A stretch of DNA of 48,901 bases from contig JAJYRA010000035.1 of assembly GCA_021794355.1 (NCBI GenBank), positions 1-48,901 on the forward strand, read 5' to 3'. The stretch comes from Thermoplasmata archaeon. Its GTDB lineage: Archaea; Thermoplasmatota; Thermoplasmata; Thermoplasmatales; Thermoplasmataceae. The notes under the pieces were generated by a model. That model was not told where the DNA came from. It was given only the letters and a program-made list of their open reading frames with translations, and did no database searches. The first letter of the stretch is position 1; each line of letters starts with the position of its first letter. This document shows, in pieces, positions 1-9,137 of the stretch. The translations under genes and the position numbers were made by a program.

Positions 1-77
1 AGCTCTGCAATGTTTGTTGCAGTGAATGACTCAATGACAATCTGTTCCTTTTGCTCAACACTGAATTTCTCAGACAT
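1..77 (-). CDS. Transposase N-terminus (partial, runs off window)
   Basis: A reading frame on the minus strand begins MSEKFSVEQKEQIVIESF and leaves the window after about 25 residues. This style of start is typical of the helix-turn-helix first protein (OrfA) of IS3-like and related transposases. A GGTGAT ribosome site precedes the ATG at 77. An in-frame ATG at 89 is also possible. The identity is inferred from a short fragment only, so the IS family is not certain. Confidence 0.5.
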   Translation of the reverse strand, partial: MSEKFSVEQKEQIVIESFTATNIAE

Positions 78-212
78 ATCTATCACCATTTTCCATCAGA
101 GTGCGCAGGAGATGTGTGAAACCCCCCCTGCACCCCCCCTTATATCTACCTAACAGTATATTATCTCTCTTATAACTGTCCAAGTAATAAAGGGAGCGGG
201 TCACCCCTGTTA
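78..212. other. Probable IS end and junction upstream of the surface protein gene
   Basis: Between the transposase start and the surface protein lies a C-rich stretch (about 118-140) with two runs of seven C. It could be the terminal part of the insertion sequence. From about 141 onward the frame of the downstream surface protein is open but contains no ATG or GTG. The exact IS border cannot be fixed without its other end. Confidence 0.3.
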
Positions 213-3197
213 TTGGGAAACCAGCTTGGCCAGAGCTGGACATTAGATAAGGCAGGGGTTGTCGGAGGTGTCAAAGCCGGTGACCAGCTTGGTGTAGGTT
301 CCCAAAGGACGGCGAGTATCCACCTGTCTCTGGTAGCCAACTTTCCAGTGACTTTCAAGGAGAGAGGACTGCTTTCGGGGTCGACATGGAACGTGACGTT
401 ACATGGAGTGACAGAGAGTGGATTGGCGGGAAAAGCGATTACCTTCAGCGAGCCGAATGGGACATATTCATACACACTAACAGGCCCACACGGGTATCAG
501 CTGCTATCACCAGAGGCGACGGGTACGGTAACCGTAAACGGTAACCCGAACACAGTGGTGGTGTCGAGCATTGTGGTTGGGTTTGGTCCTTATGGCGTTG
601 CTTATGACGCCTCGAACAAGTATTTGTACGTGGCGAACCCCTATTCAAACAACGTGTCGGTTATCAATGGTGTGACGAACAAAGTGGTGTCGAGCATTAA
701 GGTAGGTACCACCCCTTATGGCGTTGCCTATGACGCTTCTAACGGTTATCTATACGTGACGAACTACAATTCAAACAACGTGTCGGTTATCAATGGTGTG
801 ACGAACAAAGTGATGGCGTCTAGTATCGGGGCGGGTAACAACCCCTGGGGTATCGTCTATGACCCTTCTAACGGGTATCTGTATGTGGCGAACTCCTATT
901 CGTGCAACGTGTCGGTTATCAATGGTGTGACGAACAAAGTGGTGTCGAGCATTACGGTGGGCTCCGGCCCTCGTGAAATCACCTATGACCCTTCTAACGG
1001 GTATCTTTACGTGGTGAACGATGTTTCGTGCAACGTAACGGTGATCAACGGTGCGACGGACACAGTGGCTGTGTCGAGCATCACAGTGGGTTCTTATCCC
1101 GTTGGCATCGCCTATGACGCCTCTAATGGTTATCTGTACGTGACAAACTACGGTTCGGACAGCGTGACGGTGATCAACGGTGCTACGAACACGGTGGTGG
1201 TATCGAGCATCACGGTGGGTGCCTACCCCTGGGGGATCGCCTATGACTCTTCTAACGGGTATCTGTACGTGACGAACAGTGGTTCAAATAACGTAACGGT
1301 GATCAACGGTGCTACGAACACGGTGGTGGTGTCGAGCATCACGGTGGGGGCCAGTCCTTATGGCATCGCCTATGACGCCTCTAATGGTTATCTGTACGTG
1401 ACAAACTACTGTTCGGACAGCGTGACGGTCATCAATGGAAACGGGTTGCAGGTTACTGTGTGGGCTCTGCTCTATCACGTGATATTCACAGAAACAGGTC
1501 TTCCTGCAGGAACAACATGGTATGTCAATATCAGTAATGGGATCTCCTCAGGAGCAATCACAGGAACATCCCATTCCTTCTCGCTGATAAACGGAACATA
1601 TTCCTACAGCATTGCTACAGTCAACAAGTCATGGCATTCAAACGGAAGCAGTTTCACAGTCAATGGACCATCAGCACCCCAGTCGATCACATTCTCATTG
1701 GTTAAATACGCAGTAACATTCACCGAAACAGGTCTCCCATCAGGAATAACATGGTACGTGAACATAATAGGTCATGATTCTGGAGCAATAACAGGATCAA
1801 CTTATTTTGTAATGCTAACAAATGGTACATATGCATACACAATACAGGCAAACAACAAGATCTATGAACCTTCTCCATCTTCAGGATCAGTCTCGGTTAA
1901 CGGTGGTCCAAAGTCTGTATCCGTGACATTTTCACTGGTTAAATACGCAGTAACATTCACAGAAACAGGATTGCCTTCTGGCACGGAACGGTTCGTTAAC
2001 CTGAGCAATGGGCAATCCTTCTCCGGTACAGGAACATCAATCTCTTTCTCTGATCCAAACGGAACATATTCCTACAGCATTGCTACAGTCAACAAGTCAT
2101 GGCATTCAAACGGAAGCAGTTTCACAGTCAATGGACCATCAGCACCCCAGTCGATCACATTCTCCTTGGTTAAATACGCAGTAACATTCACAGAAACAGG
2201 ATTGCCTTCTGGCACGGAATGGTTCGTTAACCTGAGCAATGGGCAATCCCTCAGTTCGACCACATCTACGATCAGTTTCACAGAGATTAATGGTACGTAT
2301 ACTTACAAAGTGGTAACACCCAACAAGATCTATGAACCTTCTCCATCTTCAGGATCAGTCTCGGTTAACGGTGTTACAAAGTCTGTATCCGTGACATTCA
2401 CATTGGTTAAATACACGGTAACATTCACAGAAACAGGTCTTCCTGCAGGAATAACATGGTACGTGAACATAACAGGTCATGATTCCGGAGCAATAACAGG
2501 ATCAACTTATTCTGTAATGCTAACAAATGGTACATATGCATACACAATACAGACAAACAACATGATCTATGAACCCTCTTCATTCTCCGGATCAGTCCCG
2601 GTTAACAGTGGTCCAAAGTCTGTATCCGTGACATTCACATTGGTTAAATACACGGTAACATTCACAGAAACAGGTCTTCCTGCAGGAATAACATGGTACG
2701 TGAACAGTACAGGCTTGCATGGCCACGCATCAGCACCCTCAAATATATCCTTCTCTCTCAAGAACGGAACATATGTATTCACCGAAACAAATCTTGGCAG
2801 ATACTATACGACAATATACAGTTTCACAGTGAATGTTTCAGGAAAGAAGATCACTGAGACTGTTGACTATTCTCACTGGGCCTACATAACTGGAACCATC
2901 TCTCCCAACAATGCAACACTCACAATAAACGGAAAAGCTGTTTCCATATCATCATCTGGTACGTTCAATGTATCAGTTGAAAACGGAACATATCATGCGG
3001 TTGCATCTCTCACCGGCTACCATTCATACTACAGCAACTTTACATTGACAGCTGGAAAAATGAAAAATCTTTCAATAACACTGAAATCGAATTCAAAGCC
3101 ATCTACCATACCAACGGCAGAGATATATGCAATAGTCGGTGCCATTATCGCAATAGTGGTGATAGTTGGTGCCATTGCTTATGTAAAAAGGAAATAG
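213..3197 (+). CDS. Cell-surface protein: seven-bladed YVTN propeller, TETGLP repeat domains, C-terminal anchor; 5' end probably lost
   Basis: The product (up to 994 residues) is an extracytoplasmic adhesin-like protein. It has an N-terminal partial repeat (FPVTFKERGLLSGSTW), then seven propeller blades of about 43 residues (roughly 113-415) with the motif NGYLYVTN. Six TFTETGLPSGTTWYVN domains follow, then a carboxypeptidase-regulatory/PEGA-like module (GTISPNNATLTINGK). One membrane helix (YAIVGAIIAIVVIVGAIAYV) with an RK tail closes it. Such architecture is common in Thermoplasmatales S-layer or surface proteins, with many N-glycosylation sequons. The only start near the open frame is TTG at 213, and no signal peptide is visible. 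With a transposase just upstream, the gene has probably lost its original N-terminus. Expression and export in this form are doubtful. Confidence 0.8.
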   Translation: MGNQLGQSWTLDKAGVVGGVKAGDQLGVGSQRTASIHLSLVANFPVTFKERGLLSGSTWNVTLHGVTESGLAGKAITFSEPNGTYSYTLTGPHGYQLLSPEATGTVTVNGNPNTVVVSSIVVGFGPYGVAYDASNKYLYVANPYSNNVSVINGVTNKVVSSIKVGTTPYGVAYDASNGYLYVTNYNSNNVSVINGVTNKVMASSIGAGNNPWGIVYDPSNGYLYVANSYSCNVSVINGVTNKVVSSITVGSGPREITYDPSNGYLYVVNDVSCNVTVINGATDTVAVSSITVGSYPVGIAYDASNGYLYVTNYGSDSVTVINGATNTVVVSSITVGAYPWGIAYDSSNGYLYVTNSGSNNVTVINGATNTVVVSSITVGASPYGIAYDASNGYLYVTNYCSDSVTVINGNGLQVTVWALLYHVIFTETGLPAGTTWYVNISNGISSGAITGTSHSFSLINGTYSYSIATVNKSWHSNGSSFTVNGPSAPQSITFSLVKYAVTFTETGLPSGITWYVNIIGHDSGAITGSTYFVMLTNGTYAYTIQANNKIYEPSPSSGSVSVNGGPKSVSVTFSLVKYAVTFTETGLPSGTERFVNLSNGQSFSGTGTSISFSDPNGTYSYSIATVNKSWHSNGSSFTVNGPSAPQSITFSLVKYAVTFTETGLPSGTEWFVNLSNGQSLSSTTSTISFTEINGTYTYKVVTPNKIYEPSPSSGSVSVNGVTKSVSVTFTLVKYTVTFTETGLPAGITWYVNITGHDSGAITGSTYSVMLTNGTYAYTIQTNNMIYEPSSFSGSVPVNSGPKSVSVTFTLVKYTVTFTETGLPAGITWYVNSTGLHGHASAPSNISFSLKNGTYVFTETNLGRYYTTIYSFTVNVSGKKITETVDYSHWAYITGTISPNNATLTINGKAVSISSSGTFNVSVENGTYHAVASLTGYHSYYSNFTLTAGKMKNLSITLKSNSKPSTIPTAEIYAIVGAIIAIVVIVGAIAYVKRK
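552..1450 (+). repeat. Tandem DNA repeats encoding propeller blades
   Basis: Seven tandem units of about 126-129 bp encode the blades. Units 5 to 7 are the most alike, sharing long identical stretches around TCGAGCATCACGGTGGG, which suggests recent unit duplication or gene conversion. Confidence 0.85.
1590..2373 (+). repeat. Long near-identical repeats inside the TETGLP region
   Basis: A block of about 110 bp starting near 1590 recurs almost exactly from about 2058. A block of about 50 bp at about 1854-1905 recurs near 2322-2373. They encode the same residues (for example NKIYEPSPSSGSVSVNG). These are suitable substrates for intragenic recombination that would change domain number. Confidence 0.8.
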
Positions 3198-3300
3198 AAT
3201 GATAGGAGTTGATTAAACTCCATTCATTCTTGGGAAACGGGGTAAATCATTGGGTATTCATTACATAAACGCATATTGTTAGGCAACTTATCCGTTATGA

Positions 3301-3727
3301 GAAACCATTAGCTTATGGTTTAAACTTCAGTTCAGCACATAGGAAATTGAAAGAATTGAGCAGAAGAGAGAGAAGGTTCGTGCTGGACACAAATCAGGTA
3401 ACATCAAAACAGAACCTGAATATTCCCTACAACGTGATAGCCCTTGAAAGGCTGGAATCGTCACAGATGAGGAAGAAGAAAAACGGAAAAGGGTGCAACA
3501 GGATGCTTGGATCATGATCTTCCTTTCAGTTGGAACAGTTCATAGAACATAAGGCAAGGGAGAATGGAAAGTTAACGGTCTTTGTGAACCCGACATACAC
3601 CTCCCAAAAATGCTCGAAATGCGGATACAGGGACAGGAACAACAGGAAAGGATCAATATTTCACTGTCTCTGCAGCAACTTCGAACTCCACGCCGATCTC
3701 AGTGCCTCAAGAACTCACCCAATGTAG
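3301..3727 (+). pseudogene. tnpB: Decayed tnpB (IS200/IS605 family), C-terminal half
   Basis: Two frames together spell the end of a TnpB RNA-guided nuclease: LKELSRRERRFVLDTNQVTSK, then, after a stop and a frame change near 3515-3530, FQLEQFIEHKAREN and the zinc ribbon YTSQKCSKCGYRD. The second zinc pair has become CLC and the last RuvC motif reads ELHADLSAS. The N-terminal half is missing, so the gene is dead. No TnpA is present nearby. Confidence 0.8.
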
Positions 3728-3869
3728 TTATTTTCATTGCCTTACTTCATTAAATAGACTAATTTTATTGCAGTTAACCTCCACACTGAAGGTCGAAGAT
3801 TCCTTGCTTATAGGTTCGTAAATTATACAAAAACCAAAAAAATGATTTCCTAATCGTAAATAGGGTTGA
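3728..3869. other. Intergenic, nothing recognised
   Basis: AT-rich spacer between the tnpB remnant and the stop of the minus-strand gene. I see no gene or RNA in it. Confidence 0.4.
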
Positions 3870-4805
3870 TTAAATCAGGTCCCACACATCAGAGGAATAG
3901 GGCATAAGGTTTTCGATCTCAATTTTCCCTTCGTATGCTCTGGCAAGATCAAAAATAATGGATGAGAATTCATAAACACTTGCCGTTGGTACAAACACCG
4001 AAGCTTTTAATTTTTCCTCACTTTCTCTAATGAAATAACGAATTCTCATTATGTGATTATTATTGGCTATAACTCTTATTTCCTTCAAAAGTTCATTGGT
4101 ATAACTAAACTCGTAAATGAAATCATCCTCGGACACGGGTATAAGGCCTTCAATTTCTCTGGTTATTCTGTGGTTAGTATATACGATAGCCTTCATCAAA
4201 CCATTTTTTTCTTCACTATTCCTCAATTCACCAATAGTTCCAGGTTCGTATAGGACATCTCTTAAATCTTGCCCTTCTTGTGTTAGTTTAATATTGTACG
4301 TTAAAAGAGATACTGGATATTCATAATTTATGTCGTCCATGATTTTCATCAATCCTGGACTGGGGCCAATCCATTCTACCCTTGCATTTTCTTTGTCCTC
4401 TGTGTATTGGGAAAGAAGCGTTGAAACTTCTTTCATGTAGCTGTGATGAAATCTTCCATAAACATTAAGAAAACCCTTGCTTATGTCAGCCCTACTTACC
4501 ACAAATGATGGCAAGTTACAGAGTTTATCAATCATGGCTAAATTCTTTTTATTGTTAATCCTTGAATCTATGACATAGGATTGCTCCCTTTCAACCGCCT
4601 TGAATTTATCAAATAAAAGCAAAATGTTGGTCATCCTGAGATTCTTTGGGAAATAGGTACAGATTCTAGTTGTTCCCTCAACCTGATATACGTAGGTGGG
4701 AAGTTTTATATCTATGGCTGAAGTAGCGTGAAACAGTTCAGTACTTTGCCTAACTTTAAGAATAATTCTCTTGTCAAGCTTCCTGTCTATGTCACTGATC
4801 TTCAT
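3870..4805 (-). CDS. Uncharacterised protein, paralogue of 42920-43867
   Basis: A 311-residue soluble protein beginning MKISDIDRKLDKRIILKVRQ and ending SSDVWDLI. It has no signal peptide, membrane helix or familiar catalytic motif. The same start pattern (MKIS-IxxKLD+R), length and WxxI ending occur in the product at 42920-43867, so the two are members of one family. In the other copy the gene follows a double winged-helix regulator, which suggests (inference) a sensor or regulatory partner role. Here it stands alone with a TATA-like region upstream (4806-4850), between two mobile-element remnants, and so may have been moved by them. Confidence 0.75.
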   Translation of the reverse strand: MKISDIDRKLDKRIILKVRQSTELFHATSAIDIKLPTYVYQVEGTTRICTYFPKNLRMTNILLLFDKFKAVEREQSYVIDSRINNKKNLAMIDKLCNLPSFVVSRADISKGFLNVYGRFHHSYMKEVSTLLSQYTEDKENARVEWIGPSPGLMKIMDDINYEYPVSLLTYNIKLTQEGQDLRDVLYEPGTIGELRNSEEKNGLMKAIVYTNHRITREIEGLIPVSEDDFIYEFSYTNELLKEIRVIANNNHIMRIRYFIRESEEKLKASVFVPTASVYEFSSIIFDLARAYEGKIEIENLMPYSSDVWDLI

Positions 4806-4864
4806 AATGTAATATCAACCGATAATAATTAAGATTTACCCTAAACATTTAAATATGAGCGCTT

Positions 4865-5290
4865 GAGTGTTTGACACACACTCATCAGCTAAAGGATTGT
4901 AGATTCTCACTTTACCTCCCTTTCGCCTTCATTCCTCACGGTCTGGACGGTTTTGCGAGAGCCCATTACTCAGTCTCAAGGTCGCTGCCCATTACAATGT
5001 TGCCTCTTTAGGGGTATAAGTGCCCCCTCTGCACGCACCCCTCTCTACGTGCAATTGGGATACGCCTTTATCTGTATCATGTCTGGCTGGAACACAGGGA
5101 CGCTCCCAACCTCTTACAGAGGATTTCATAGGAGCAATCACCATTATGTCATCTTTCAGGACTTATCCAATGGATTTACCTCTGTTTTTCCACCTCTCGA
5201 AACAATATAATCGTTACGCAATTCACCTCCTCCCTGAAGGTAAGATCTTTCTTGCTCAGATGATTGTAATGCATTAAGACGAAAATGAAT
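4865..5290 (-). mobile_element. Probable decayed 3' end of an IS605/TnpB-type element
   Basis: No intact gene is present. Read on the minus strand, the stretch ends with GAATCTACAATCCTTTAG, then GATGAGTGTGTGTCAA, which resembles the usual archaeal IS605 right end (GAATC, CCTTTAG, then GATGTCAA). Upstream frames contain broken pieces similar to the tail of TnpB proteins. Base composition is higher in G+C than the flanks. If correct, the region overlaps where the guide RNA (omega RNA) would be encoded. Identification rests on remembered consensus, not alignment. Confidence 0.4.
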
Positions 5291-5527
5291 TTGGAAAAAA
5301 AATGTAAAACCATGGACCTCTTGGAATGATTTCCTTATTGAAACCCCCTTGAATTATGGCATATTTCGTTCTTTTTTTTGGGGTCTAGAAATTATGACTG
5401 AATAGGGCTTTCTCAGCTTGCATAATAACTTGTGTCAACCGTTAATTGAAACCTTTATGAATTATTCTACATTCTGATATTTATAAATAAGAAATAAGGT
5501 TATTTTGAAGTTTCATTAACCCTTACT
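5291..5527 (+). promoter_or_regulatory. Promoter region of the acyl-CoA dehydrogenase gene
   Basis: AT-rich spacer with a TATA-like TTTATAAATA at about 5480-5489, some 40 bases before the ATG at 5528. No good ribosome site is seen close to the ATG. Confidence 0.45.
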
Positions 5528-6676
5528 ATGATCCATGATGACGAGATATATGACCAGTTAAGAAATAACGTTAAGGAATTCGTGAGAAGGGAAGTGGAAC
5601 CCATAGCCAAAAAGATGGACCTGGAGGACTATTTTCCGGTGGATGTTTTCAAAAAAATGGGGGAGATGGGATATCTTGGCATAACAGTTGGGGAGGATTA
5701 TGGAGGATCAGATCTTGGATATCTGGGACAGGCCATAATCGAGGAGGAGTTGGGATATTCATCTCCATCCCTTGCGCTGAGTTATGGAGCTCACAGCAAC
5801 CTCACGCTTGACAATCTATACAGAAATGGTAGTAAGGATCAAAGGGAAGAATATGTACCAAAGCTTTCTTCTGGGAAATACATAGGTTCCTTAGGACTCA
5901 CGGAACCCATGTCAGGTTCAGACGCTCTGAATATGAAAACTACAGCTGTGCGAAATGGGAATAAATTCATAATAAACGGATCGAAGACGTATATTACAAA
6001 CGCACCCTATGCTGATCTATTTCTAACCTATACAAGGATGGGTAAGGATCACTCTGCATTCATAATTCTTGCAACAGATGATGGTTTTTCAAGGGGAAAG
6101 AAATTTGATAAGATGGGAATGCGGGGTTCTCCAACGGGAGAGATATTTTTTCAAGATCTTAAGGTGCCAGAAAACCGTCTAGTTGGAAAAGAAAACGAGG
6201 GAAAGAAAATTATTCTCAACGGTCTTAACTCCGAGAGGGCAATCCTTTCTTTTATATTCGTAGGACTGGCCAGAAGAGCCTTGGATGAAGCCATAAAATA
6301 TTCAGTGGAACGCAAACAATTTGGGGAATCATTATATAAGTTTGAAATGATTCAGGATAAACTTGCAACTATGTATACCAGATACAGAGCATCCAGATTG
6401 CTGGCCTATGACTCGCTGAAACACCTACGAAAGAATGGGATGGATGTGAAAAATGCAGCAGCCTCAGTATTGTATTCAGCCCAGGTTTCAGAGTATATTG
6501 CAAGGGAAGCCATCCAGATATTTGGTGGTGCTGGTTATATGCATGATACGGGAATAGATAGGCTCATGAGGGATGCGATACTTGGACAGATTGGCGCAGG
6601 TACCACCGAGATAAGAAAAAAGTTGATCTCTGGAGCCTTAATAAAGGAATACAGGGAAGGCAGGAATATTGATTAA
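5528..6676 (+). CDS. Acyl-CoA dehydrogenase, isovaleryl-CoA dehydrogenase-like
   Basis: 382 residues, the usual length for this FAD enzyme, which oxidises acyl-CoA to enoyl-CoA and passes electrons to ETF. Visible signatures are LTEPMSGSDA (122-133) and the C-terminal GGAGYMHDTGIDRLMRDA. The catalytic base of medium-chain enzymes (Glu in IYEGT) is replaced by IGAGT, and instead a Glu lies in LNSERAIL (Glu236). This is the isovaleryl-CoA dehydrogenase arrangement and points to a branched-chain substrate. The nmd3 gene starts 3 bases downstream, so the two are probably cotranscribed. Function is firm at family level; the substrate is inferred. Confidence 0.9.
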   Translation: MIHDDEIYDQLRNNVKEFVRREVEPIAKKMDLEDYFPVDVFKKMGEMGYLGITVGEDYGGSDLGYLGQAIIEEELGYSSPSLALSYGAHSNLTLDNLYRNGSKDQREEYVPKLSSGKYIGSLGLTEPMSGSDALNMKTTAVRNGNKFIINGSKTYITNAPYADLFLTYTRMGKDHSAFIILATDDGFSRGKKFDKMGMRGSPTGEIFFQDLKVPENRLVGKENEGKKIILNGLNSERAILSFIFVGLARRALDEAIKYSVERKQFGESLYKFEMIQDKLATMYTRYRASRLLAYDSLKHLRKNGMDVKNAAASVLYSAQVSEYIAREAIQIFGGAGYMHDTGIDRLMRDAILGQIGAGTTEIRKKLISGALIKEYREGRNID

Positions 6677-6679
6677 TTT

Positions 6680-7693
6680 ATGTTATGTATAAAATGCGGA
6701 ATAAGAGAAGCCATTCATAAGGGGTTATGCGAAAATTGCCTGTGGGACACACTATCCATAGATAAACCTGGTTCAATAACGTTCACAAACTGTCCCAAGT
6801 GTGGTGCAGTAAAGGTTGGCAATTATTGGGCTCATCATGAACCTCAGGAAAGGTGGCAGAAAAAGATAAATGAGCTGTTTAAGGTAAACGAGCCCTTTGC
6901 GATAACCAGTTTAACTCCCGTAGAGTTAAATAAGATCGAGGACACAGCCTATATTCGCATAACCGTGAGAAGAGAGGAGGCTGAAGAAAAAACCATACCT
7001 CTTGAGGTGCCCTATAGAAAGGAACATATAAGCTGCCCAACATGTAACAAGGTTACGGGTTCATACTATGAATCGAAAGTTCAGATAAGAGGTTTCTCAG
7101 AAAAAATGAGTGAGGAGTTAGTTAGGATTCATGAAGAGTTATTACTGATGGTGGAAAACAATCAAAAAAAGGATCCTGAATCCTTCGTTTCCAAATCAGT
7201 GCAACTCAGGGAAGGTATTGATATTTATCTTGGAAAGAAAAAGGATGGTGACACTTTTTCAAGAGAGATCCAGTCTAAGACCATATGCAACGTTGTGGTT
7301 TCCAGCTCATTGGCAGGAATAAAGGACGGAAAGCAGTTTTTCCGTTTCACCTATATGATAAGGATACTGGATATAGAACCCGGTTCAATTATATTTTTTG
7401 ATGGAGTAAAATACATATATCAGGGAAAGAGGCCCGGTGGAATATTTGTAACTGATCTGAAGGATGGTAAGATCATACAGATAAACAAAAGGCTCATAGA
7501 CTTCGATAAATTAAAGGAATCAGGGGAAAAAGCAATCAGGGAAAGATTCATTGTGCTTGATTCCCACAACGGCGAGGCGAGCCTGATGAATGAGAGAACA
7601 TATGAACAGATAATTCTGACAATGGATATTGAGGGCTCACAGGTTGATCTGTTCAACTATGAAGAAAACTACTACAGAATAATGGGTGAATGA
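6680..7693 (+). CDS. nmd3: NMD3-family ribosome biogenesis protein
   Basis: 337 residues with four CxxC zinc-binding pairs (CIKC at 3, CENC at 17, CPKC near 38, CPTC near 118), the hallmark of the NMD3 N-terminus. The SH3/OB-like domains follow. In eukaryotes NMD3 is the 60S export adaptor; archaeal versions are thought to bind the large subunit during maturation. The ATG at 6680 has no strong ribosome site, but the preceding gene ends only 3 bases away, which suggests coupled translation. The length fits archaeal homologues. Confidence 0.9.
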   Translation: MLCIKCGIREAIHKGLCENCLWDTLSIDKPGSITFTNCPKCGAVKVGNYWAHHEPQERWQKKINELFKVNEPFAITSLTPVELNKIEDTAYIRITVRREEAEEKTIPLEVPYRKEHISCPTCNKVTGSYYESKVQIRGFSEKMSEELVRIHEELLLMVENNQKKDPESFVSKSVQLREGIDIYLGKKKDGDTFSREIQSKTICNVVVSSSLAGIKDGKQFFRFTYMIRILDIEPGSIIFFDGVKYIYQGKRPGGIFVTDLKDGKIIQINKRLIDFDKLKESGEKAIRERFIVLDSHNGEASLMNERTYEQIILTMDIEGSQVDLFNYEENYYRIMGE

Positions 7694-7694
7694 A

Positions 7695-8951
7695 ATGTTT
7701 GTTAGGTCGGAATGGGACAGGTTACAGGAGGTAATTATACACAGACCAGGAACTGAAATTGATTATGCCATGATTTCTCCAAGGGCATTTTTATTCGAGA
7801 GGCCCTTTAACAAAACAAAGGCTCTCAAGGAACATGAAACTCTGGAGAATATAATGAAGGAAAATGGAGTGGAAGTAAAAACTCTCAGGGACATTGTGGT
7901 GAAGAGAAGCAACACAGGCAGTTCATTCAGAAATGCTCTGGAGTCAAAGGTCCTGGAAGAAGTTCAGTTTTTTGGTGACATAGGCGAGGCTGAAAAGCTA
8001 AAAAATGATTTGAAGAAAAATTTACCCTATGTGGATTCGGATACGCTTTTCAATATATTGATTCTTGCTCCATCCATTGATATAACGGTGGATAAGACAA
8101 ATCACATGTCATATCCTAAAATATTTTCTAACGTTCCCCTGACAAATCTGTATTTTATGAGGGATCAACAGGCTGTCTCCTCCTTGGGAGTGATAGTTGG
8201 AAGAATGAAGTTGCCACAACGAAAGCTGGAGCCAGAAATTACCAGTTTCATCATGGGCAACGTACTGGGTCAAAATCACCTGAAAAGAGTGGATGAAAAT
8301 TCATATTTTGAAGGAGGGGACTACATTCCTTGTGGAAGTTTTGGTCTCATAGGAACAGGTCCAAGAACTGATCTGAAGGGAGCTTTTTCTGCCATGAATT
8401 CAGGGATGATAGATCACGATGAAGTTCTCCTGGTTGAAAACCCGAAATACCCCTTCATGGTTAATGATCTCCTGAACAATATGCATCTGGATACCTATTT
8501 CAACATAGCAGGAAAGGGGGTGGCCATAGGTTCAACGATATTGTTAAAAATGGCAAGAGCGAAATTGTACACAAGGGAAAACGGTGAGTACATTTTCATT
8601 GAAGAAACAACTCTCTATGATTACATAAAGGGGAAAGGATTCAACATAATGGACATCTCACCCATAGAGCAATTATGTTATTCATCAAATTTTCTTACCA
8701 TCAGAGATGGAAAAATCATATGTATAGAGTCATTCGCAGTACTGAAAAAACTTGAAAAAAATGGAGTTATCACGGAAAAACTCAAGGAGCAGGCAGGGGC
8801 AAGGAGTTCAGATCTTGAAAGTTCCATCATGTTTCCCGACAGAAGAAAAATGGAGGAATTCGGCTTAGATTTCATAAAGATAAATCTTGAGGAAATAACC
8901 GGTGGATATGGGGGTGCTCACTGCATGACTTATACATTGCATAGAAATTAA
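7695..8951 (+). CDS. arcA: Arginine deiminase
   Basis: About 418 residues. Converts arginine to citrulline and ammonia. The guanidino-modifying fold is shown by FMRDQQ, YFEGGDYI, the late catalytic stretch ITGGYGGAHCMTY and the nucleophile Cys410, eight residues from the end. The frame is open from a GTG at 7686, but the ATG at 7695 has a ribosome site (GGTGA) just upstream and is preferred. It abuts the end of nmd3. No ornithine carbamoyltransferase or carbamate kinase is next to it, so whether it feeds ATP production or nitrogen supply is open. Confidence 0.9.
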   Translation: MFVRSEWDRLQEVIIHRPGTEIDYAMISPRAFLFERPFNKTKALKEHETLENIMKENGVEVKTLRDIVVKRSNTGSSFRNALESKVLEEVQFFGDIGEAEKLKNDLKKNLPYVDSDTLFNILILAPSIDITVDKTNHMSYPKIFSNVPLTNLYFMRDQQAVSSLGVIVGRMKLPQRKLEPEITSFIMGNVLGQNHLKRVDENSYFEGGDYIPCGSFGLIGTGPRTDLKGAFSAMNSGMIDHDEVLLVENPKYPFMVNDLLNNMHLDTYFNIAGKGVAIGSTILLKMARAKLYTRENGEYIFIEETTLYDYIKGKGFNIMDISPIEQLCYSSNFLTIRDGKIICIESFAVLKKLEKNGVITEKLKEQAGARSSDLESSIMFPDRRKMEEFGLDFIKINLEEITGGYGGAHCMTYTLHRN

Positions 8952-9034
8952 TATTGAATGTTATTTGATAATAATTTTGAAAGGGAGTATGCCGGTCAGA
9001 AAGGTTAATAAAAAATAATAAAATACTGTATTAT

Positions 9035-9127
9035 ATGTCAACAAAATTTATGATCTATGTTGTGATCACACTGGCCGCACTTCTTCCTGCCATCTGGGGA
9101 TTCATGCTTGTTCTGACACCGCTGTAA
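9035..9127 (+). CDS. 30-residue single-helix membrane peptide
   Basis: The reading frame MSTKFMIYVVITLAALLPAI continues through WGFMLVLTPL to a TAA. Nearly the whole peptide is one hydrophobic helix with a short positive start. A TATA-like AAAATACTGTATTAT lies immediately before the ATG. The gap between arcA and the sugar isomerase is otherwise empty. It could be a small subunit of a membrane complex. It is too short to classify. Confidence 0.5.
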   Translation: MSTKFMIYVVITLAALLPAIWGFMLVLTPL

Positions 9128-9137
9128 AGGTTTTTAG

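Noticed and set aside
552-1450. Regular repeats that might be taken for a CRISPR array
   Set aside because: Units are about 126-129 bp without spacers, and they encode propeller blades in one open frame.
4953-5277. Plus-strand reading frames of about 85 codons
   Set aside because: Two overlapping frames with odd composition and no start signals in a region better explained as an IS605-type remnant on the other strand.
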